A DNA stretch of 22,857 nucleotides from Chara braunii. Lineage: Eukaryota; Streptophyta; Charophyceae; Charales; Characeae. A model generated the notes under the pieces. It did no database searches. It saw only the letters and a program-made list of their open reading frames with translations, and had not been told where the DNA came from. Made by a program: the position numbers and the translations under genes. Positions 1-10,086 of the stretch are shown piece by piece. The stretch lies in NCBI GenBank assembly GCA_003427395.1, contig BFEA01000020.1, positions 236,870-259,726 on the forward strand, given 5' to 3'. The number at the start of each line of letters is the position of its first letter. Positions within the stretch are counted from its first letter, which is position 1.

Positions 1-697
1 GCCGAGCGCCAAGCAGGGAGAAAGAGCCTGGACATGTATGCTGGTGGGGACGAGAGTAAGCTCTCATTGATATTCGGTCTCAGTGTTTTGATTCTCCATT
101 GGTGTAATATTGGTGCAATGCTGCTTTCTGGACATTGTGGGACTTTCTTGCTTTCAATGCGATTGTGCTGTCTGGATTCTGCCATCTCGATATCTCTCAT
201 TTTCCTTGCACAATTACTCCAAGATTATTTTAATTCGAAAATACTTCAAAATTACTATTTTTTTTCGATTTTTTTTTTCATAATTTGAAAACACTTTTAA
301 TTCATTATTTTTTAAAATTCTTAATACTTTAGAATTAATTAAATATTTTTTCGAAATTTGCAAATACTTTTAATTAATTATTTTTTTAATTAATTAATTA
401 TTTTTTTATTTTTTTTGCAATTCGGATATACTTTAGAATTGATTAATTTTTTTTCTAGGCTACCAGTTGTCCTGGCTGGACATCCTGTGCGGAGTTGTCC
501 ACGATCCCAGACAACTCAGTTTTTTTCAAATCTGGAAAGCAAAAAAGAAGAAAAAAAACGAGGGGGGGCTGCGCTCCTGCACTCCACCAGGGGACCCCCC
601 CAAAACATTTTGAGGCCATTCGGAGCAAAAGAATAAAAAATGGTGCCGGGGGTGGAAAGCATACTTGCGGCGCGTAGGTGAAGTGCGCTAATCCCAG

Positions 698-741
698 ATG
701 CGCGTGCGCGCACACACACACACACACACAAAAAAAAAAAA
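698..741. repeat. Alternating purine-pyrimidine tract with (CA)10 and A12
   Basis: Positions 698-730 alternate strictly purine and pyrimidine: a CG/TG-rich head (GCGCGTGCGCG) running into (CA)10 at 711-730. A run of A follows to 741. Such tracts can adopt Z-DNA and are length-unstable microsatellites. No link to a gene is visible. Confidence 0.85.
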
Positions 742-768
742 GCAACCGTGATGTGTGTATACACGTTG

Positions 769-784
769 GAGAGAGAGAGAGAGA
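769..784. repeat. (GA)8 microsatellite
   Basis: Eight GA units are directly visible, 27 bp after the end of the CA/A tract. This is simple-sequence DNA with no coding or regulatory context that I can support. Confidence 0.9.
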
Positions 785-860
785 ACACAGAGCCCTTTCA
801 CATTATTCAGACTACCCCTGCCTGTACGCACATCCAAAAAGTTTTTTTTTTTTTTTTTTT

Positions 861-1554
861 GGGAAGTGGCTCCGTCTATTGGTGGGGAGCATCACCTGCT
901 GGAAAATGGGTCCAGCGTCCCTTTTTACAAAACGAGGTTTGAAGTTTGAACCATGTCTGAAACGCAATCAGAAGAGCTGAGAGAGGTACCTGCCAGCATT
1001 GATTACCCTGGAGTCCAGGGGATTGACTGAGCAAGGCTTTGNCTACCAGCATTGACTACTCNGNCCGGCCGGAGGGTTAACTNTGCAGNCGAAACTGTTG
1101 CTNCATTTGTGTTGTTGTCATGCGTGTCTCCCGAGTGGTGCCCGGGCTCCGGAGGGGCACCAAAGGCCGGGAAGTCTCAGGACANAGGGCTAATAAGAAG
1201 AGTGACTATTACAGACCCTGTTTGAAGGAAGTGAGTGACTGTGACAAAGGCACTGTTTGGAAGGATTGAAAGAGGTGACTGTTAAGANATAAGAAGAGTG
1301 ACTATTACAGACCCTGTTTGAAGGAAGTGAGTGACTGTGACAAAGGCACTGTTTGGAAGGATTGAAAGAGGTGACTGTTAAGAAGGTCTCTACAAAAGAC
1401 AGAAAACAAAAGGAAACAAGGAAACATACAAAAAAAACAAAAAAAACAAAAAAAAAAAGACCACTACAGGTGATGAAATGAGGGAGGAGATAGAAGAGAA
1501 TTGGGGGGGAGAAGAATGGGAGTGAGGGGATGGAAAAAGGAAAAGGAGGAGGGA
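861..1554 (-). other. LINE-A 3' UTR with conserved terminal tail
   Basis: This lies between the ORF2 stop at 1555 and the poly(A) tract. The terminal tail at 868-921 (minus strand) matches tails at 7637-7690 and 18941-18994. It contains a hairpin with arms GCTGGA and TCCAGC around a short loop, followed by a TGCTCCCCACCAATAGA-type block. A second conserved patch near 990-1030 (CCTGCCAGCATTGATT on plus) is shared with 7748-7800. An A-rich block at about 1430-1460 is a T-rich stretch on the coding strand. N bases lie at 1042, 1062, 1064, 1083, 1089, 1103, 1185 and 1288. Confidence 0.8.
1194..1385. repeat. Two-copy 96-bp tandem duplication
   Basis: The block starting TAAGAAGAGTGACTATT at 1194 recurs at 1290 and is near-identical to about 1385, giving a period of 96 bp. 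It sits inside the LINE-A 3' UTR. An N at 1288 lies at the junction, so either a recent tandem duplication or an assembly artefact is possible. Confidence 0.85.
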
Positions 1555-4500
1555 TCAGTCCGTCCTTGCCTCAACTAGGGCGAGCGGGTGTGGAGGGAAA
1601 GGGTCTGGGAAGTCAGATGGGGGGCGCATTGGGAAAGTGGGTTCTATATTTGTCCAGTCGTTAAGGATCAGACGATAGTCCCTGCATTCCGCTCTCCCCC
1701 GCGGTTGCCCTTCGTCCTTATCCCCCCCCCATTCCACTTTCGCTATCCATCCTCCCCTGTCTCCTCCTAACCAAGCTTTGCAAAAGGAGGAAAGTGCTCG
1801 CTTGATGTCTGTGTATGTCTGAAAGAGGTCCAGTTGGGGTTTCAACTCCTGCCATCTCCTCGTTATCTCCATATTTATCTGCTATTGGATCTGTTCAGTT
1901 ACTTCTGGCCCTTCCACCCTCACCCCTTCATTGCCAAGAGGCATCTTTGCCACCAAAGTCCCCATAGGATTGCTCTTCGTCCCAATTTAAACATATTCTC
2001 CACGAAATCAGATGCCTCCTGGGCCTGTGGCCAGTAGCCTGTGAGTATGGCCCTCCATGACCATGGCCATGGCGGGTCAAGGACCATCTTTCTCCATATT
2101 TTGTCCCACCATCACCACGTCAGTTTCGCCGTGGGGCATTGCATGAAGACTTGCTCGATGGTTTCTGCCCACTTGCTTGTCGGAAAAGCTTGCAAGAATC
2201 GCGGGCACCAAGGTAGGGCATGTCCTTTCTGTTCCAGATTTGTATGATCAATCATCCAGTTCATAGTAGGAAGCAGCGATGAGCTATCTGCCATTGTAAA
2301 GAGGTGATTTTTGCTGGCTTTGTTTTTCGTTCTTGAAACCAGGGGATTGGTGTGAGTAATGAGCGGTCCACATTTAGGTGTTTTGCCCATCTATCATTTA
2401 TCACGTCCCTCAATGGTCTCTTAGGTCTGAGCATTTTGTACGTGGATTTGACAGTCAATTTGTGGAGACTAATCTTCTTTGTGGGACCTGTCCTCCACCC
2501 TGCTGGCATCCACTCCCATTCCTCTGGGTCCAAAGGTGAATCTTGTATTCCAGTGGATGGTTGGAAAACCCGGGCTTCCTCACCCTCGCCCTGGACTCGT
2601 ACCTGGAATATTTCCGTTGTGTCCATCCAGGTGAAGGGGTCCCGACTGCCCTGCAAAGAGCCTGATCGACAGAGTGCATATCCTTCTACTAGTGCCTCCC
2701 TGGGCCTTACCCAATGTACTCTCCCAATGTGTTCAAGATCTCTTTTGAGCCCGACCCAGTCTCCTTCCTTCAGTGAGGGGCCTTTTCTCAGTTTCCTATA
2801 CCACGAAAGTGGTATTCTTTCAATGAGTTTTTCCAGATTTTGTGTGACGTGGTGACAGTATTTGAGTATGGAGCGTAGTTCCTCTGCTGTTTTCCAGTCT
2901 TTTCGCTCTTTGTTTCATATGTCTCCTATTCTGATTACCCCTTGCTTTACCCACCCTTTCCACGGGGATGCTGAGCTGTTCATCACTTGTCCCTGCCTAT
3001 CCGTGAGCCGTCGATTCCCAAAGAGGGGTTGGCGAAAAACCTCCTCCCACCGTTCCGGGGGTTGCCTTTCTGGGGGAGGGAGTCGTCGCCAGCTCCTCAA
3101 CAGTGAGGGTCAAAATTGGTCCATGGCTCCCATGGGTTCCCTCCTCTGTTCGGCCATTTCTTGGGATTATCCAATATCGCTCCTCTAACCATGTCAGAGG
3201 GTGTACTCCAGGAGGGGCAGGGGGTGCTAGGCGTGCCAGGTGCTCTAGGGCCAGGGGTTGCCAGAGACTGTCCGTGGCGAAAATTAGTTTCCTGATCCAT
3301 TGGAGTCGCAGGGCTTGTGTTTGTACTATCGAATCTATTATTCCCAGTCCCCCTGCACTCTTAGGTTGGATGACCGAGTCCCAGGCAACCCTGCTGATGA
3401 CGTTTTGCAGGTCGCCATCTCCTCACCATAAGAAAGCTGACACTTTCGTTTTTAGTTCTCGCACCGCTTGTTTGCTTAAGGGCCAGACGAGGGATTTGTA
3501 CCATAGTGATGCAAAAATCACGTTATTTATTACCAACGCCCTGCCCAAGAGGGATGTGAATTTCTTCCCCCAGTTTGCTAATTTGGTCAAGGCCGGAGAG
3601 GTGATCCATCGTCGTTTGCTGGTGGACAACCTGCTGTCGTCATCACAACCCCTAAGATTCTAAGTGGGGTCTCCAGTGGGAGCCATGAAATGTGCGGGGT
3701 TTCTGGGGGGAGTCCCCCTTGAGAATGGATCCACCAACCCCGCGTTTTGTTTCCCCACTTTACTGTCATGTCGGAGACCTGAGAGAAACGTTCCATCAGA
3801 CGTTGAATCTCCTCCATGTTCTCAGTCGTGGCGTCCACCATAATTGTGAGGTCATCAGCAAACAAGGAGCATACTGGATCGCCTCTTCTGGAATGTGAGT
3901 TATTTTAATTTTGGATATGTCCTTGTTATAGCGAAGATTTGCCGATAAGGCTTCCATGATGATTAGGAAAAGGAAGGGCGCTATTAGGTCTCCCTGACGT
4001 ACCGAGCGTTCTAATTTTACTTGGGGGGGCAGTGATCCATTTATTTGAATGCTTGTGGTGGCATTGTGGTGGAGGATGCGTACCCATCGCCTGAATATTG
4101 ACCCAAAATTCATTTTTGAAGGCATCTGTCCAGAAAGACCCAGTCCCCGTGATCATATGCTTTTTCAAAGTCTATAAACACCAATGCAACGTTTTGGTGT
4201 TGTTGCCTGGTCAATTGGAGAACCTCATGCACCAATAATATATTTTCCTGGATGTTCCTATTTTGTATAAAGCCTGTTTGTGCGGGGTGTATGATGTCCT
4301 CCATAAATGTGATCATTCTGTTGGCCAGTGCTTTGGACAACAGTTTGTAGGTTACCGTGAGTAAAGTGATTGGCCTGTACTTACGATGTTCATTTTGTCG
4401 CCCTTTTTGTAAAGTAAGGAGAGTACTCTCTTTCCTACCATCTCCCCCATGTCCTCTAAGTTCCACACATCAACGTAGAAATTCATCAAGTCCTGACTCA

Positions 4501-5626
4501 GGGTATCCCACATTGTTTCCCAAAATTCTTTGGGAAAGCCATCTATTCCGGGCGTCTTATCCTCCTCCATTTGCATAAGGGCCGTCCAAATCTCTAATTT
4601 TGAGAGGGGGGCTTCGAGACACTCTCGTTTGGCATGGGAGAGGGATCTGTCCATTGGTGCCAGAAAGTCTTCTATCATTTCATGATGAGTTTCCTCTGCT
4701 GTAATCGAGATGTGTATCGCAAATAGATCTTTGTAAAAATCCTGGGCTATTTTGATGCATCTTGCCGTTGTTAGAGCGGGCGATGCATCATCCGCTTTCG
4801 GGTCGTACAGAGCCTCGATGGTCATTCGCGTCGTTTTTACTTGTGTGATCCCGAAAAATCGTGCGTTCATTTCTCCTTCAGTTTTGTGCTTAGAAAGTTT
4901 GGTTCGGATTCTCGTGCCTTGCCAGCGGTATTGGGCTTGACTCAGCAGTTGTTCTTTCAAGTTTTGGATACGATTGTTCCCCTCTTGATCGAGGGGTTCC
5001 TGTTTGTACGGAAGTTCTTGCTGCTCCAATTCCAAAAGTTGGGTTATGGTTTCAATTTCTTGCTGGTGCGTTTGTGCTGCCAAAAGTTTGGCAAATTCTT
5101 TGTTTTTTTGGGCGAGAAAGACCATTGTTGAACCAAGTAATGTGAGATTCCAGTTCCGGGCGTCGCTCCCTCCAGAAGTTCCAGGCATGCCTGAGGTACT
5201 GTTTGAAAGATTTTAAATGTAGCAGGGATGTGTTCAGTTTGTAGTACCCAGGCCCGTGATCGGGTTTTTTACGAAAGGTCAGTGCGGTCATGCACATCTT
5301 GTGGTCGAGACCCAGGAAGGGACTTAAGGGAAGAATTGCCGCCGTGGTCAAAGCCCCTTCCAGTGTGTCTGCTAGGAGAATCAGGTCTATTCGAGATTTT
5401 GACAGCCTAGTTGGGTCGTTGTTCCTGATGCAGGAGAAAACGCGTTCCGTAGGATACAACCGTCTAAAAGAGTCAAAAAGGGAAAGGGTGTCACATAGGT
5501 TCCCTAGCATCCGTTCATCCTCTTCCACATTCCCCACTGTGGATGAAGGGACCCTCCAACGGTCAAGCCACCTGTCTGGGGCGGCGTTGAAATCTCCAGC
5601 CAGAAGATGTTCCCCGGGATAGTTCC
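1555..5626 (-). pseudogene. LINE-A ORF2: endonuclease (partial), reverse transcriptase, C-terminal finger
   Basis: Broken ORF2 polyprotein of an L1-type element, whose family performs target-primed reverse transcription. In order on the minus strand: the C-terminal part of an APE endonuclease starting near AGDFNAAPD (about 5610), with SRIDLILL and GLDH retained; a linker (5188-4750); RT with NYRP-like KYRPITLL, the catalytic FIDFEKAYD block (near 4150), RQGD and FADDLTIM (near 3860); the RT-connection region (3629-3100); and a degraded Cys/His finger (about 2260-2120). The endonuclease lacks its N-terminal half, including the QETH block. Frameshifts fall near 5110, 4380, 4118, 3860, 3610, 3100 and 2265. 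In-frame TGA codons are at 3423, 2915 and 2112. In the finger, the second Cys and the His are replaced (CPRF, IEQVFMQC). The reading frame ends with TGA at 1555. Confidence 0.88.
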
Positions 5627-5751
5627 AATTCCTCCTTTTTCTCGTTCGGAGGTGTTCCCCGGGCGGGTGCCTTTTCGTGATCTGGTTCGTGGGCCTGATG
5701 TCCTTGTTCGTTTTGGTGGGGGGGGAGTTGTCCCTGCATTATGTGCCACAC

Positions 5752-7550
5752 TCAATGCAGGATCGTCTGCCAGCTGGTGCCCTGGGGGAGTACTTGTTCC
5801 AGGGCTTGCTTCAGCGTGTCGCTGCTATCTAGCATAGTGAACAAGTGCACATATGCGTCGTCCCACCACGACGTGGGTTGGTCTTGATATTGAGGGCGCA
5901 GATGGTCTAAAAGCCAATCCGCCAGGCCTCTGATTTTTGTCTCTGTGTCTCCTTGGGCCAGCGGGAATTCTCGATGGTCTGTTTCTGCGTCCAACATCTC
6001 CACCTCCGGTATGGGGGGAGGGGTATCAACCTCCATGGGCTGGGGTCCGAAGGCCGGACCCAAGGGGTCCTTCCCCTTGGTGAGGGACAGGGTTGACCAT
6101 GGGGATTTAGGGGGGGGTGTTTCTGATTCCTTATTTTCTGTCTCTGTGTCTTCTTTCCCGTTCCCTGTCTGTGGGACTTCTGTCTGCTGTCCTCCCCCTG
6201 TCCCTTGCTCCCCTCCCTTGATCTGCGTATTCCCGGTTCCTTCCTCTTTTCCTTTAGTAATCGCTGTTCCATTCCCGGTGTGGAGAGCTTGAAGTTCCTG
6301 TTCTGTCTGTTCCCCGGCCATGTGGCCCATTCCCAGGACTGCAAATGGATTTGCAGGTGGCTTCTGGGCTGTGTTCACTTTCTGAGTTGTCATAGTTTTC
6401 TGTTTTTGTCTTCCATCCTCCTGTTTGGGCGTGTCTCCTTTTTGCTGCAGGGGGTAATCCTGTGGCCGCGGTTCCATCGTCTTTGTTTGTTGTCCCTGCT
6501 GGGTGGATGGGGGTGGGAGTTTTGGGGGTTCGTCCATGTGCTTCTCCATTGATTGAGGGGGGGTCCAGCTAGTCGGGGGTTTGGTTTCTCGGTTTGCTGT
6601 CCCCTTTCCTTCCCATTCCCATCCCCTTATCCCTCCCCCTTGCTTTTCCTCGTCGATGTAAACCCAGCCTTCGTGGCCCGGGTCGACCGTTCGCCACAAC
6701 ACCCTTTTGATGGGGTCTCGCAGAAGGCGTCCCGTGGATTTGATTTTCTTCCCCGGATAGTGCAGGCAGTCCACCTCCGCTGCCAAGTGACCGTAAGCTT
6801 GGCATTTAAAACACCACGGTCGTGTTTTATGAGCGGTGTGGATTTTGTACTCTTTTCCACCTATACGGAAGGGGATCACGTCGTGAATACAAAAGATGTG
6901 GTCTTTGGGTAGGTCGATCGCCATCATGAGGTAGTCGTCTCGTTGGGACACGTAGGGGGGAGCGGCTCAATAAAGTCCACAATGTTGTACTTTTGAGCCA
7001 GGTCCTGCACCACTGCTGCCTGTATTTCGATTGGCACGTGTCTGTATTCTACCTAGTAGTGCTCTGACATCAATTGTTCCCTCTTCTCCTTTGGTCTCTG
7101 CTGACGCTGGGGGGACCATGGATAGATCCTCACTTCTGACCTACCGCAGCGAATACTACGCCAGGTGTCCATGGTTCTCTTGTCTGCGTCAAACATGCAG
7201 ATGGTCGTGAAAACCGACGAGGAGATTGGCTGGATCAGGAAGAATTCTCTTGCTGCTTCTTCAGAACCTTTGAATGTTGCAAGTCTCTTCCTGATCCAGG
7301 CGATCTTATCGTTGGTTGTTTTGTAGGCTGCGTCATCGTGGAATACCTAGTTGCTAGCATGGCGGGTGTACATCTCGTCTCTCTTTTGTACTTTGTCTGG
7401 GGGGAGTGTTTTCACCCTGTGTTGTTTTCCCCCTTGGTTGATCAGCTGTTCGTCTGCTTTGGCCAGGAGTTTGGAGAGGAAGAAGGCACTTGCAGTTGTG
7501 AGGTTGTCCAAAGGGATGTCCCACTTCTGTTGTCCCTTCTCCAACCCCTC
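5752..7550 (-). pseudogene. LINE-A ORF1: nucleic-acid-binding protein with zinc knuckle
   Basis: ORF1 of L1-type elements binds the element RNA. A 399-residue open segment (6951-5752) carries a zinc knuckle at 6813-6766, CFKCQAYGHLAAEVDC. Its spacing is CX2CX4HX6C, longer than the usual HX4C. A long Pro/Gln/Thr/Lys-rich linker follows, then a C-terminal block with ADWLLDHL and HLFTMLD that is shared with LINE-B ORF1. Upstream, the same protein continues to 7550 (segments EGLEKGQQKWDIPL, RKRLATFKGSEEA, NIVDFIEPLPP). It is interrupted by TAG at 7347-7349, TAG at 7053-7055 and a frameshift in the C-run near 6955. The true N-terminus is missing because LINE-B begins at 7551. The stop is TGA at 5752. 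Confidence 0.85.
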
Positions 7551-7567
7551 TTTTTTTTTTTTTTTTT

Positions 7568-8343
7568 AATTAAAAAAACAGACCCACCAGTGCTAGCAAT
7601 GCTGTTTAGCGCAGGCATTGCTAGCACCTGGGGAGAGGCTCCATCTATTGGTGGGGAGCATCACCTGCTGGAAAACGGGTCCAGTGTCCCATACAGAAAT
7701 TGATAAAGAATGATGCCTAGAAAAAACTGGATGGTGTCTAGAGGATTCCTGCCAGCATTGATTGCTCTGGGAACCAGACGATTGACTGAGCAGGTGTGAG
7801 CATATCCCAAAACCTGGAACCAAGAGCTGATGGTCTGGATCTCCTTCCCCAACCTCGTGCCTGATCAGGGTACCGGGAGGGGCCACTGGGGGGCACCAGT
7901 GGCTATCCCTACCCCTGCCTTTCGGCACTGACCTCCGTCGGTCCTACCCAAATATCACACTGGCAGCAAATTTTAGAGCAGCCTGGTTAAAAAGAAAACC
8001 GACCAAGGTTGCGCTGATAAAATCTTGACTGGAGCTTTGCTACCACCCGTAAACCAAAGCTCAGAGATCGAGAAAACAGGCGGCAAGGCCAGACAGGAAA
8101 GAGAGTGAACAAAGACTGAAATAAGGCAGGTTTAGAGAAGAAAGATGGTGGTTGGGAGACAGGGGGGAAATCGTGCTGCTACATATTAGCTCCTCTCCGT
8201 CCAAGATCCATCACTCCGGACCTAACAAAGCACCAACTATTCCTCTCACTCTCCTCCTCACTTACTCTCACTCCCTCCCTTGTCTCCCTACAAAACACAA
8301 ACGCCGCCCAAACGAAAAGGTTGGAGTCTAGAAAAATGAGTAG
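7568..8343 (-). other. LINE-B 3' UTR with conserved tail and terminal hairpin
   Basis: Non-coding stretch between the ORF2 stop and the poly(A) tract. The family tail is at 7637-7690, with the hairpin reduced to CTGGA/TCCAG arms. A patch at 7748-7800 and a GGTGCCCCCCAGTGG block near 7880-7900 (minus) are also shared with LINE-A and LINE-C. Between tail and poly(A) lies a perfect 13-bp inverted repeat, GTGCTAGCAATGC at 7590-7602 with its complement at 7615-7627, around a 12-nt loop. The rest (7930-8340) shows nothing else I recognise. Confidence 0.8.
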
Positions 8344-8426
8344 TTACAGGTATATTTCGAGAGATCCCGACTGTGGAGGGAAAGGGTTTGGAAAATCCTC
8401 TGCCGGTCTCATGGGGATGCCTGAGT

Positions 8427-9197
8427 CTATCGACACCACTCCTTAAATCTGAGATGGTAGTCCCTTGGGACTTCCTTCTCTCCATGTCGATCTTCCCTGC
8501 CAACATCCTCATCCCAGTTTCCTGTCCAGCAAACCTCCACTACCCACCCCTCCCGATCCCCGCCCAACCAATCCCTGGAAAAATGTAGTAGTCGTTCTCG
8601 GATGTCTCCGGCTCTATGGAGGGTATCCAGTGATTGTTTAGTGGACCTCCACCAGTGCGAGAGGTCCAGTTGGAAGTGCGTTTTGAGTTGCTCCAACCTC
8701 TCTTCCCCTTCAATCCATACCTTGTCTAAAGTGAGGACACAGCGTTGCCACCACAGGGTCCACAAGATCGTTCTACGTGACATATGAAACATATTTGCCA
8801 CAAAGCTATTTTCCTGAAACGGTGGGTAGTGCCCCATGAGGATGGCCCGCCAATCCCACGGCCATGGATGCCCTGGGACCATTTGTTGCCACACCCTATC
8901 CCACCATCGCCAAGTCAGGACTGCTGACGGGCATTGCAAGAATATATGTTCTATTGTCTCTGGTCTCTTTCTGGACGGGAATCCCAAAAGGCAACGAGAG
9001 CACCAGGGGAGCGCGCGGCCTTGTTGCTCTAAAGACGAATGATCGATCAACCAGTCATTGGTGGGTAGACACCGATGCAAGAGCTGCCACTGTAAGGATG
9101 AGATTTTTGTCGGTCTGCACTTAGTATCGCTGAACCATCGAATCGGTGTGAGAAGGTGTCTTTCTACATTAAGGTGCCTCTGCCATCTATCTATCAC
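8427..9197 (-). pseudogene. LINE-B ORF2 C-terminal zinc-finger (zf-RVT-like) region
   Basis: An open 256-residue C-terminal part of ORF2. The Cys/His module reads CSRCLLGF, then IEHIFLQCP, matching the pattern C-x2-C followed by H-x4-C of the zf-RVT domain that follows plant LINE reverse transcriptases. Upstream blocks shared by all three copies are DRWQRHLNVER, KISSLQWQ, NDWLIDH and ALPWC. Downstream shared blocks are SRRTILW, RDWLGG and FKEW. LINE-B and LINE-C keep all four metal ligands, whereas LINE-A has lost two. TAG at 8427-8429 ends the frame 23 codons before the probable natural TAA at 8344, reached after a further frameshift near 8412. Confidence 0.8.
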
Positions 9198-9306
9198 TGT
9201 CTTTGAGGTACCGCTTAGTTCTGATCATTTTATATGTTGCCTTCACCGTGAGACTGGACAACATTTTTGGCTTGGGGTGACTTGGGTTATGTCGTGTGTC
9301 TGGGTA

Positions 9307-10086
9307 CTAGATCCATTCCAAAGGGTCAATTGGGAGATTTTCTATAGCAGTACCAGGGAGAAAGGCCCGTCGGTGGTCTCCATTCTCTATGACCCTGATT
9401 CGGTTTAACTCCTTCTTGTGAGTCCATTGGAAGGGATCCCCGCTTTCTTCCAATGTACCGTCTCTTCTTATGTTATACCACTCGATCAGCCCCTCGTCCC
9501 AGTGGACTAGATGGACTAGCCCCACCTTATCATCCCTCCCTTTCCTGGCCATCCAGTCTCCTTCCTTTACCTCCGGGCCCCTGCGAAGAATACATCGCCA
9601 TCCTATCGGGAGGGCCTCTATTATGACTTCCAGGGCTGATTCGATATTGTGACAGTATCTCAAAACCTCCCTCATTTTTTCTGGGGACTGCCAGTCTTTC
9701 CTCTTCTCATCCCAAAGGTCGCCCACTCGAGTCACCCCATTTTTTACCCAACCCTTCCACGGGGCGTCTGTACTGCAAAAAATTTGACTATGTCCATTAG
9801 TAATCCATTGGTTTCCGAAGAGGGGTTGCCTCGCTACTTCCTCCCATCTATCCGGGGGCGGGCGATTCGGAGGGGGAAGTCTTCTCCAAATTTTTAACAG
9901 GCGGGGCCAAAAATTGTCTCTCCGTCCCTCCCCTCCTTGGGGGTGTCGTGGCATCCTCCAGTAGAGGGCGTCCAACCATTGGAGGGGGTGGACAGACTGA
10001 GGGGCCTTCGGGGCCAAGCGGGCGATTTGCGCCATGCTAGTGGTCTCCATACGAGTACATTTTCGAATATCAAACGTACCACCCAT
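9307..10086 (-). pseudogene. LINE-B ORF2 connection region between RT and finger
   Basis: An open 259-residue segment that aligns with the region following RT in LINE-A (3100-2460) and LINE-C (16,800-17,530). Shared blocks are WRRLPPPNRPPPDRWEEV, RQPLFGN, APWKGWVKNGV and PIDPLEW. No catalytic motif is recognised here. The segment ends at TAG 9307-9309, where both other copies have Trp (EWEW, EWTW), so this is a nonsense change in a longer protein. Beyond it, the same protein resumes as SSLTVKATYKM and, after another frameshift, as VIDRWQRHLNVER. Confidence 0.75.

Larger units (their letters stand above)
1..841. other. Gene-free AT-rich and low-complexity flank
   Basis: I find no supportable gene here. 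Positions 240-470 are very AT-rich, with TTAATTAATTA-type palindromic runs. A perfect 8-bp inverted repeat (GAGTTGTC at 492-499, GACAACTC at 510-517, 10-nt loop) lies downstream. Short homopolymers follow at 541-600, including A8, G7 and C7. The short open frames crossing this stretch are made of low-complexity sequence and have no recognisable domain. The T-run at 842-860 marks the start of the neighbouring LINE. Confidence 0.6.
842..7550 (-). mobile_element. LINE-A: degenerate L1-type non-LTR retrotransposon
   Basis: A minus-strand non-LTR retrotransposon. Reading on the minus strand there is ORF1 (7550-5752, zinc knuckle), ORF2 (about 5626-1555: partial APE endonuclease, RT, C-terminal finger), a 3' UTR (1554-861) and a poly(A) tail seen as T19 at 842-860. 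No LTR, protease or integrase is present. The element is dead: ORF1 has two in-frame TAG codons and a frameshift, and ORF2 has many frameshifts and at least three in-frame TGA codons. About 1 kb that LINE-B carries between ORF1 and the middle of the endonuclease is missing. The left edge is abrupt, because ORF1 is still open at 7550 where the poly(A) tail of LINE-B begins. No target-site duplication was recognised. Confidence 0.9.

Noticed and set aside
492-517. 8-bp hairpin as a terminator
   Set aside because: No transcript or gene ends here, and the intrinsic-terminator logic is bacterial and does not fit this eukaryotic sequence.
711-784. CA and GA arrays as a CRISPR array or satellite
   Set aside because: They are plain dinucleotide microsatellites without spacer-repeat structure.
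5945-6912. Plus-strand open frames opposite LINE-A ORF1
   Set aside because: Antisense shadows of the ORF1 coding strand, which carries the zinc knuckle and the blocks shared with LINE-B.
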